A DNA stretch of 64,000 nt, taken from the NCBI RefSeq assembly GCF_000472925.1, contig NZ_AXAS01000031.1, positions 60,019 through 124,018 on the forward strand, given 5' to 3'. This DNA comes from Bradyrhizobium sp. Ec3.3. GTDB taxonomy: Bacteria > Pseudomonadota > Alphaproteobacteria > Rhizobiales > Xanthobacteraceae. Both the position numbers and the translations under genes were made by a program. The notes under the pieces were generated by a model, which was not told the origin of the DNA, ran no database searches, and saw only the letters and a program-made list of their open reading frames with translations. Below are positions 57,688 to 64,000 of the stretch, piece by piece (within the stretch, counting starts at the first letter, position 1; every line of letters begins with the position of its first letter).

Positions 57688-58134
57688 TCACCCATGCTTG
57701 TGCGCGTGCTTGCGCGGCTTTGTTTGCTTGCCTTCACCCGTCGGGATCATCACCACGCGGCCGTAGCGCACGCCGCGTTCGGCGATGATGTGGTCGGCGA
57801 AATGCTTGACCTCGTCGGCTGATCCCCTGAGCGCCGTCATCTCCATGCAATTGTCGTCGTCGAGATGGACGTGCAGCGTTGCGAGCGCGAGATCGTGATG
57901 GCCATGGAATTCCTGTACCAGGCGCTTGGAGAGATCGCGCGCCGCGTGGTCGTAGACATAGACGAGGCCTGCAACGCAGGGACCCGTCTGCGCGGTGTCC
58001 TCCGCCGTCTGCTGCAACCCCGCCCTGGCGAGGTCGCGGATGATCTCCGATCGGTTCTGGTAGCCGCGCGCCTGCGCCGCCGCATCGATCTCCGCCAGCA
58101 AATCGTCCTCGATCGTGATCGTAATCCGCTGCAT
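57688..58134 (-). CDS. nikR: Nickel-responsive regulator NikR
   Basis: 148 residues. Ribbon-helix-helix at the N-terminus (RITITIEDDLLAEIDAAAQARGYQNRSEIIRDLAR) and ACT-like nickel domain. The ligands correspond to His77, His88, His90 and Cys96, as in E. coli NikR at 76, 87, 89, 95. A His-rich tail KPRKHAHKHG follows. It represses nickel uptake genes; none are near, so its targets are elsewhere. It is downstream of a copper ATPase. Confidence 0.92.
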   Translation of the reverse strand: MQRITITIEDDLLAEIDAAAQARGYQNRSEIIRDLARAGLQQTAEDTAQTGPCVAGLVYVYDHAARDLSKRLVQEFHGHHDLALATLHVHLDDDNCMEMTALRGSADEVKHFADHIIAERGVRYGRVVMIPTGEGKQTKPRKHAHKHG

Positions 58135-58203
58135 TGACGGCTCCCCAGCGTGCCGCGCGACCTCGCGCGGTTTGGAAGCCGTTTTACACGGATTTCGCAG
58201 GCG

Positions 58204-60663
58204 TCACAGCCGTGTTGCGCGAAGCCGCAGCGCGTTGCCGACGACGCTGACCGACGACAGCGCCATCGCGGCGGCCGCGATGATCGGCGACAGCAGGATG
58301 CCGAAGGCCGGATAGAGGATGCCGGCCGCGATGGGGATGCCGGCCGCGTTGTAGATGAAGGCGAAGAACAGGTTTTGCCGGATGTTGCGCATCGTCGCCT
58401 GCGACAGTTTTCGCGCGCGAACGATTCCCGTGAGGTCACCTTTGAGCAGCGTGACGCCGGCGCTTTCCATGGCCACGTCCGTGCCCGTGCCCATGGCGAT
58501 GCCGACCTCGGCCGCCGCCAGCGCCGGCGCGTCGTTGACGCCGTCGCCGGCCATCGCGACGCTGCGGCCCGACGTCTGAAGCCTGGTCACGACCGCGCTC
58601 TTCTGATCCGGCAGCACCTCGGCTTCGACGTCGGTAATGCCGAGTCGGTGCGCGACGGCCTCTGCCGTGGTGCGGTTGTCACCGGTCAGCATGATCACCT
58701 TGATGCCCTCGGCGGCGAGATCCTTCAACGCCTGCGGGGTCGACGCCTTGACCGGATCGGCGATCGCGAACAGCCCGGCCAGCGTGCCGTCGACCGCCAT
58801 GTTGATGACGGTGGCGCCGTCCTGGCGCAGCCGCTCTGCTTCCGCAGCGAGCGGCGTCGTGTCGATGCCTTCAGTGGCAAGATATTTTGCGTTGCCGAGC
58901 ACGATGGTCGTACCGTCGACCTTGCCGGTCGCACCCTTGCCGGTCGGCGAATCGAACTCGTCGACCTGACCGATGCTGAGCTGTTTCTCCTTCGCCGCAC
59001 GCAAAATCGCATCGGCCAGCGGGTGCTCGCTGGCGCGCTCGACGCTGGCGGCAAGGCGCAGGATCTCATCCTCGGCGAGACCTTCGGCCGGGACGATGGC
59101 GACGACCTTCGGCTTGCCCTCGGTCAGCGTTCCCGTCTTGTCGACCACGAGCGTGTCGATCTTTTCCATCCGCTCGAGCGCCTCGGCGTTCTTGATCAAA
59201 ACGCCTGCCTGCGCGCCGCGGCCGACGCCGACCATGATCGACATCGGGGTTGCAAGGCCAAGTGCGCAGGGACAGGCGATGATGAGCACACTTACGGCGG
59301 CGACCAGGCCAAAGGCGAGGCGTGGCTCCGGGCCGAACCAGGCCCATGCGGCGAAGGCGATGATGGCGACGGCGATCACCGTCGGCACGAACCAGCCGGC
59401 GACCTGGTCGGCTAGGCGCTGGATCGGCGCGCGCGAGCGCTGGGCGTCGGCGACCATCTGCACGATCTGCGACAGCAGCGTCTCGCGCCCGACCTTTTCG
59501 GCCCGCATGATGAAGCTGCCGGATTGGTTCAGCGTGCCGGCAATGACCTTGGCGCCGGTCTCCTTGGTGACCGGCATCGATTCGCCGGTGACGAGGGATT
59601 CATCGAGCGAGGAACGCCCTTCAAGCAAAATGCCGTCGACCGGCACCTTCTCGCCGGGGCGGACACGCAAGCGGTCGCCGGCATGCAGCGTATCGATCTC
59701 GACCTCGTGCTCGCTGCCATCGGACTCGACGCGCCGCGCGGTCTTCGGAGCGAGCTGGAGCAGCGCCTTGATCGCGCCTGACGTTGCATCGCGGGCGCGC
59801 AGCTCGAGGACCTGGCCGAGCAGCACCAGCACGGTGATGACAGCGGCCGCCTCGAAATAGACTGCGACCGCACCCTCATGACCCCTGAAGGTCGCGGGAA
59901 AGATTTGCGGCGCCAGCGTGCCGAACAGGCTGTAGACGTAAGCGACGCCCGTGCCCATCGCGATCAGCGTGAACATGTTGAGGTTGCGCGTGACGAGCGA
60001 TTGCCAGCCGCGCACGAAGAACGGCCAGCCGGCCCACAGCACGACGGGCGTGGCGAATACGAGCTGGATCCAGTTCGAGAGCGTCGGATCGATCCAGTTG
60101 TGCGGGCCCGCTAGATGGCCCCCCATCTCCAGCACCACCGGTGGCAATGCCAGCGCGCCGCCGATCCAGAACCGCCGCGTCATGTCGGCGAGCTCGGGGT
60201 TGGGGCCGGTGTCGAGGCTCGCCACCTCCGGCTCCAGCGCCATGCCGCAGATCGGGCAGCTGCCGGGGCCGACCTGGCGGATCTCCGGATGCATCGGGCA
60301 GGTGTAGATCGTGCCTGCGGGCATCTCTGGCTCGCTCGACTCTTCCGTTCCCGTGGCGAGATATCTGGCGGGATCGGCCGCGAATTTGGTGCGACAGCCG
60401 GCGGAGCAGAAATGGAAAGTATCGCCGTGATGTTCGAAGCGGTGCTTCGATGTCGCGGGATCGACCATCATGCCGCAGACGGGATCGCGGGCCTTGTCGC
60501 CGGGCGCAGCGTGATGGTGATGGGCATGGCCGGCGTGATCGCCATGGCCGCCGCAGCAGGATGATGCCGCGGGCTTTTCCACGGGCGGGGCAGCCTTGGC
60601 GGAACAGCCGCATCCGGAGTGCTTTGCGGTCGCGTCGACCTGCTTGTGTTCGGCTTCGTTCAT
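58204..60663 (-). CDS. copA: P1B-type copper-transporting ATPase
   Basis: 819 residues from ATG 60663. N-terminal Cys/His-rich segment (CGCS, SCCGGHGDHAGHAHHHH, residues 18-51), YHS domain (60-102, DPVCGMMVD...FCSAGC), a second metal-binding domain (YTCPMHPEI...CPICGMALEP, 120-144), then eight helices with CPC in the metal site, TGES, DKTGTLT, SEHPLA and GDGVNDAPAL. The MALSSVSVVGNALR end fits the copper(I) group. The usual GMTCxxC domains are missing. The frame upstream to 60921 crosses csoR and is rejected. Divergent from csoR. Confidence 0.93.
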   Translation of the reverse strand: MNEAEHKQVDATAKHSGCGCSAKAAPPVEKPAASSCCGGHGDHAGHAHHHHAAPGDKARDPVCGMMVDPATSKHRFEHHGDTFHFCSAGCRTKFAADPARYLATGTEESSEPEMPAGTIYTCPMHPEIRQVGPGSCPICGMALEPEVASLDTGPNPELADMTRRFWIGGALALPPVVLEMGGHLAGPHNWIDPTLSNWIQLVFATPVVLWAGWPFFVRGWQSLVTRNLNMFTLIAMGTGVAYVYSLFGTLAPQIFPATFRGHEGAVAVYFEAAAVITVLVLLGQVLELRARDATSGAIKALLQLAPKTARRVESDGSEHEVEIDTLHAGDRLRVRPGEKVPVDGILLEGRSSLDESLVTGESMPVTKETGAKVIAGTLNQSGSFIMRAEKVGRETLLSQIVQMVADAQRSRAPIQRLADQVAGWFVPTVIAVAIIAFAAWAWFGPEPRLAFGLVAAVSVLIIACPCALGLATPMSIMVGVGRGAQAGVLIKNAEALERMEKIDTLVVDKTGTLTEGKPKVVAIVPAEGLAEDEILRLAASVERASEHPLADAILRAAKEKQLSIGQVDEFDSPTGKGATGKVDGTTIVLGNAKYLATEGIDTTPLAAEAERLRQDGATVINMAVDGTLAGLFAIADPVKASTPQALKDLAAEGIKVIMLTGDNRTTAEAVAHRLGITDVEAEVLPDQKSAVVTRLQTSGRSVAMAGDGVNDAPALAAAEVGIAMGTGTDVAMESAGVTLLKGDLTGIVRARKLSQATMRNIRQNLFFAFIYNAAGIPIAAGILYPAFGILLSPIIAAAAMALSSVSVVGNALRLRATRL

Positions 60664-60700
60664 TCCAGCGCTCCGGCCTTGGCCCAGGTGCTTGCAACCC

Positions 60701-60717
60701 ATACCCGGTAGGGGTAT
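60701..60717. promoter_or_regulatory. CsoR operator
   Basis: ATACCC (60701-60706), spacer GGTAG, GGGTAT (60712-60717): a perfect inverted repeat in the 63-base gap between copA and csoR. It has the TACCC...GGGTA form of known CsoR binding sites. It can control both divergent genes. Confidence 0.7.
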
Positions 60718-60726
60718 ATAGACGTC

Positions 60727-61002
60727 ATGCGCAAGGACATCAAGGCATCCGTCGGCAAACGCCTCGGCCGGATCGAAGGGCAGGTCCGCGGCCTCTCCAA
60801 GATGGTCGACGAGGACCGCTACTGCATCGACATCGTGACACAGATCTCTGCGGTGCGCGCCGCGCTGCGTCGGGTCGAGGAGGAGATCCTGAAAGACCAC
60901 GTCGCGCACTGCGTCGAGCACGCGATCTCGAGCGGCAACAAGACGGATCAGCGGGAAAAGATCGCGGAGTTGATGGCGGTGATCAGCCGAGCGGAACGGT
61001 GA
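60727..61002 (+). CDS. csoR: Copper-sensing repressor CsoR
   Basis: 91 residues, all-helical CsoR/RcnR family. Copper ligands Cys33, His58 and Cys62 (DHVAHC) show the X-C-H-C pattern of CsoR rather than the nickel/cobalt H-C-H-H of RcnR. It releases the operator at 60701 when it binds copper(I), derepressing copA. Confidence 0.93.
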   Translation: MRKDIKASVGKRLGRIEGQVRGLSKMVDEDRYCIDIVTQISAVRAALRRVEEEILKDHVAHCVEHAISSGNKTDQREKIAELMAVISRAER

Positions 61003-61046
61003 GTTTCACACTCGCCGTCGTTGCAGAAGCGCCCGGTATCTCCCCA

Positions 61047-61175
61047 CGTCGTCCTGGCGAAAGCCAGGACCCATACCGCGGAATCTATCGATTGTGTGCG
61101 GTCGGAGTCTCGAACGACGTGTCTTCGCCAAACTACTTCCAGGGGTAATGGGTCCTGGCTTTCGTCAGGACGACG
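61047..61175. repeat. Inverted-repeat element, family D copy 2
   Basis: A 28-bp inverted repeat with one mismatch: left arm 61047-61074 (starting CGTCGTCCTGGC), right arm 61148-61175 (ending AGGACGACG). Each arm also folds on itself: GTCCTGGC-GAAA-GCCAGGAC in the left arm, with a GNRA-type loop. It lies between the convergent csoR and YiiX-like genes. Confidence 0.88.
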
Positions 61176-61188
61176 TCGGGGTTGGCGT

Positions 61189-62172
61189 CTACGCCGCGAA
61201 ATCGCGCGCCCGCGCACTGCGGCGGGGGTGGTACATGGCGATGCTCCTCAAAAACGGAAAGCGTTCCTTGACTGGAACGCGCGCGGCGGTATCGGCCTTG
61301 GCCGCACTCACTTCTTGAGCCGGAACTTCAGCCGGCGCTTCTTCGTCAAGCGCTTCAGGAACGAGCGGCGGCGAACGGAGCGTTTCTGGAAACACACTGA
61401 AAGTGCCCGCCACCTCCTCGAGCGGCTTCTGCTTGTCGGCCCAGTGCAAGGCCGTGTAGTCGAAGCCGTGCACGATGGTGGGTTTGACGACCTCGAAATA
61501 GGGCGAGATGTCGAAGTCGCGGGGCATGTAGAGCGAGGAATCGCGGATGTGCAGGATCTCGCGGCGCGCCTGCCGGCTGCCGGCCTTGGTGATCTTGGGC
61601 AGGATCGGATAGCGCACGGCGTCGAAGGCCTGCGCGATCAGCGCCGAGCAGATGATCTTGGTCGGATCGCCGGAGCCGATAGCGATCATGCGTCGCCGCC
61701 AGCGCTGCGGGATCGGCAGCGGGAACAGATAGCGCATCAGGTCCAGGATGTTCTTGGTGTCGTAGCCGAAGCCGATGCGGTTGATGGCGTAGCGGCAGAC
61801 GGTGGTCCGATCCTCGTAGGACAGTCCCACCGGACGGCACAGCCTTGTATGATACGGAAAATATTTCGACAGCGGCGCGGAGGTGACGCCTTCCCCGATA
61901 TTGGCCTCGATCAGCACATGCGGTTCGCCGTCGGGCTCGGCGGTCCCGTCAACCGGACCGACATAGAGGGCTGCGTGCGACCAGGTCGACTGCGTGAGAT
62001 ATTTGATGATGCCGGAGATGCGGTTGTTGCCCTCGACCAGCAGCACGTCGCCGGGCTGGATGACGCCGCGAAGATGCTCGGGATCGCTCGGCGTGAACGG
62101 CTCGTAGCCCGGCACCTCCTTGGAGAGGTACGCGGAAATCAACTTGCCGACTGAGTCTAGGACGGTCCCCAT
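61189..62172 (-). CDS. YiiX-like papain-fold (NlpC/P60 permuted) protein
   Basis: 327 residues from ATG 62172 (GGGGAG ribosome site). The permuted thiol-hydrolase order is His66 (TWSHAALYVG), Glu89 (LIEANIGEG) and Cys175 (IICSALIAQAF), the YiiX/YebB pattern (DUF830). The C-terminal 80 residues are Pro/Glu/Ala-rich and then basic. No signal peptide. Substrate unknown; peptide or lipid amide bonds are typical for the clan. The longer N-terminus to 62250 is less likely. Confidence 0.8.
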   Translation of the reverse strand: MGTVLDSVGKLISAYLSKEVPGYEPFTPSDPEHLRGVIQPGDVLLVEGNNRISGIIKYLTQSTWSHAALYVGPVDGTAEPDGEPHVLIEANIGEGVTSAPLSKYFPYHTRLCRPVGLSYEDRTTVCRYAINRIGFGYDTKNILDLMRYLFPLPIPQRWRRRMIAIGSGDPTKIICSALIAQAFDAVRYPILPKITKAGSRQARREILHIRDSSLYMPRDFDISPYFEVVKPTIVHGFDYTALHWADKQKPLEEVAGTFSVFPETLRSPPLVPEALDEEAPAEVPAQEVSAAKADTAARVPVKERFPFLRSIAMYHPRRSARARDFAA

Positions 62173-62362
62173 TGCGAGCTCCCCGCAGCCTATTCCGGCT
62201 GCCTTTTTCCCTTCTCTATCATGGTCGATACGCGTTGCAATTTGGTTCATTGCGCACGGCGATCAAGTACGATTGATTCACCATGATGGTTGCCGCGCTG
62301 CGCCAGATACGGCAAGGTTCGCTAGCTGTTCCCGTTCGCTTCAAGTCCCCGGAAACCATGAC

Positions 62363-63745
62363 ATGACAATCACGCGCCGCAGCTTCCTATCGGCGTCGGC
62401 GGCGTTCGCCGCAGCACCGGTCCTGCGCGCGACCGCGGCACCCCTGCCGCGCGAGGCCGACGTCGTCGTGATCGGCGCCGGCGCGGCCGGCATCGCTGCA
62501 GCGCGGCGGGTGATGGCGGCCAATCGCAAGGTCGTGGTGGTGGAAGCGGCAAGCCAGATCGGCGGCCGCTGCATCACGGACAGCACCACGTTCGATGCGG
62601 CGTTCGATCGCGGCGCGCGCTGGATGCACAACCCCGACACCAACCCGATGATCCGCCTTGCGCGTAGCGTCGGGCTCGACGTGTCACCGGCTCCCGTCGG
62701 TCAGAAGATGCGCATCGGCCGCCGCAACGCGCGCGCCGGCGAGACCGAGGAATTTCTGGCGGCGCTGGTGCGCGCCAATCGCGCCATTGATGAAGCATCG
62801 CGCGGCAAGCTCGACACCTCCTGCGCGTCGGTACTGCCCAAGGAGCTCGGCGACTGGGCGGGCACGGCCGAATTCCTGCTGGGCGCGAACTTTGCCGGCA
62901 AGGACCTCAAGGAGCTTTCGGTCATCGACAAGGCCCGCGCGCAGGACCGCAACTCCGCGATCGCCTGCAAGCAGGGTCTGGGCACGCTGATCACCAGGCT
63001 CGGCGAGCAGATGCCGGTTGCGCTGTCGACGCCGGCGAGCCGCATCCTCTGGAGCAACCGCGACGTCAGCGTCGAGACATCAGCCGGCAAGATTGTCGCG
63101 CGCGCCGCCATCATCACGGTCTCGACGAACGTGCTCACTGCAGGCGCGATCAAGTTCGCGCCTGACATCCCCAAGCGCACACTCGATGCAGCCTCCAAGC
63201 TCAGCCTCGGCAGCTACGATCACATCGTGCTGCAACTGCCGGGCAATCCGCTCGGGCTCGCGCGCGACGACATCCTGATCGAGCAGAGCAACTCGACCCG
63301 CACCGCGCAGCTGTTCGCCAATATCGGTGGTTCCTCGTTGTGCTCGATCGACGTCGGCGGCTCCTTTGGCCGCGACCTGTCGGAACAGGGCGAGCAGGCG
63401 ATGGCTGCATTCGCCAGGGAATGGCTCACGAAACTGTTCGGCAGTGAGGCCACGGCGGGAATCAAGAAGATCAGCGCGACGCGCTGGAACGCCTCGCCGT
63501 TCGTGATGGGCGCGATGTCGGCGTCCGCGCCCGGTGGGCAGCTTTCGCGAAAAATCCTGACCGAGCCGATCGGCTGCATGTATCTCGCGGGCGAAGCGAC
63601 GCACGATACGCTCTGGGGCACCGTCGACGGCGCCTGGGAGAGCGGCGAGCGCGCCGCCGAAGCCGCGCTCCGCCGCATCGGCGCGCTAAGGGATGAGCCT
63701 CCCGAATTGCCGACGCAATCGACGAAGCGGCGGCAGAAACGTTAG
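62363..63745 (+). CDS. Tat-exported flavin amine oxidase family protein
   Basis: 460 residues from ATG 62363. Tat signal TRRSFLSASAAFAAAPVLRATAA. FAD-binding GAGAAGIAAARRV (about residues 36-48), GGRCITDSTTFDAAFDRGARWMH and the C-terminal YLAGEATHDTLWGTVDGAWESG that closes the flavin site. Reaction is oxidation of an amine or amino acid; the substrate is unknown. The longer frame to 62120 has no conserved N-terminus. It is divergent from the YiiX-like gene. Confidence 0.88.
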   Translation: MTITRRSFLSASAAFAAAPVLRATAAPLPREADVVVIGAGAAGIAAARRVMAANRKVVVVEAASQIGGRCITDSTTFDAAFDRGARWMHNPDTNPMIRLARSVGLDVSPAPVGQKMRIGRRNARAGETEEFLAALVRANRAIDEASRGKLDTSCASVLPKELGDWAGTAEFLLGANFAGKDLKELSVIDKARAQDRNSAIACKQGLGTLITRLGEQMPVALSTPASRILWSNRDVSVETSAGKIVARAAIITVSTNVLTAGAIKFAPDIPKRTLDAASKLSLGSYDHIVLQLPGNPLGLARDDILIEQSNSTRTAQLFANIGGSSLCSIDVGGSFGRDLSEQGEQAMAAFAREWLTKLFGSEATAGIKKISATRWNASPFVMGAMSASAPGGQLSRKILTEPIGCMYLAGEATHDTLWGTVDGAWESGERAAEAALRRIGALRDEPPELPTQSTKRRQKR

Positions 63746-63778
63746 CCGTTGTTCTGTAAAAACGCCCCAAACTCAACT

Positions 63779-63895
63779 CGTCGTCCCGGCGAAGGCCGGG
63801 ACCCATAACCACAGGGAGTGGTTATCGCACGAGATTGGTGACCACGAGTCTTCGCAAAACTACTCCCTGTGGTTATGGGTCGTAAGTCTGGGTGC
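63779..63895. repeat. Inverted-repeat element, family D copy 3
   Basis: CGTCGTCCCGGCGAAGGCCGGG hairpin (arms CCCGGC and GCCGGG) followed by a perfect 19-bp inverted repeat: ACCCATAACCACAGGGAGT at 63801-63819 and its complement at 63862-63880. It follows the amine oxidase gene. Confidence 0.82.
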
Positions 63896-64000
63896 CTCAC
63901 GTATGGTGGGGTCGAGGCGGGCGTTGCGAGGTTTATGGGAGGTCTCAGCGACCGTCGGGATCTCGCACCCCGCCTTGATTGATTGAAGGGCCGGACACCC

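Noticed and set aside
57390..57788. 132-codon plus-strand frame upstream of nikR
   Set aside because: Overlaps the end of nikR and a repeat fragment; composition is not protein-like.

Overview
The window looks like a chromosomal housekeeping segment of a GC-rich alphaproteobacterium of the Bradyrhizobium type (Nitrobacteraceae). The evidence is the gene order coaE-dnaQ-secB-Tim44-mltA-smr, hslV...hslU next to hisB-DUF2628-hisHAFE-coaA, and hemW-rdgB-rph/hrcA-grpE, plus many dispersed intergenic palindromes of the kind common in that group. I see no rRNA or tRNA genes, CRISPR array, intact insertion sequence or prophage. The first gene (coaE) is cut by the window edge.

Layout. 1-6.6 kb: coenzyme A synthesis, replication proofreading, protein export, murein turnover and an Smr nuclease, then an unknown membrane protein. 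6.8-15 kb: the HslUV protease (subunit genes separated by a DUF2585 membrane protein and a GNAT acetyltransferase), divergent from the histidine genes hisB-H-A-F-E, which include a translationally coupled DUF2628 gene, then coaA. 15-22 kb: CGNR regulator, orphan periplasmic binding protein, hybrid histidine kinase, ComM-like ATPase, PilZ protein. 22-27 kb: a partial Tad pilus set (tadD, cpaE, cpaD, cpaC). 27-33.8 kb: gshB, yraN, rsmI, an LpoA-like lipoprotein, hemW, rdgB, rph. 34-41.5 kb: heat-shock genes hrcA-grpE and dnaK-dnaJ, separated by a Tat-exported nicotinamidase and an exported unknown. 41.5-47.8 kb: phospholipid methyltransferase, FMN reductase, pyrF, DUF1330, dapB, gpmA, an Ada-like methyltransferase, DUF2244, nth. 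48-55.6 kb: an EmrAB-type efflux pair, an unknown helical protein, a CysZ/EI24-like membrane protein, and a divergent pair made of a nucleoside-phosphorylase-like protein and a kumamolisin-like S53 protease. 55.7-57 kb: an accessory tryptophanyl-tRNA synthetase broken by a 2-nt deletion, preceded by a short leader ORF with tandem Trp codons and mutually exclusive hairpins. 57-64 kb: exported unknown, nikR, a copper ATPase divergent from csoR with a clear operator, a YiiX-like papain-fold protein, and a Tat-exported amine oxidase.

The most interesting points are three. First, the putative tryptophan attenuator in front of the accessory trpS, which resembles in logic the ribosome-mediated attenuation known for an antibiotic-resistant accessory TrpRS in Streptomyces. 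Second, all eleven convergent gene gaps in the window contain a palindromic element, drawn from several unrelated repeat families. Third, one of these families is visibly modular (mosaic). Gene calls rest on motif recognition and reading of the translated sequence; no database search was possible.
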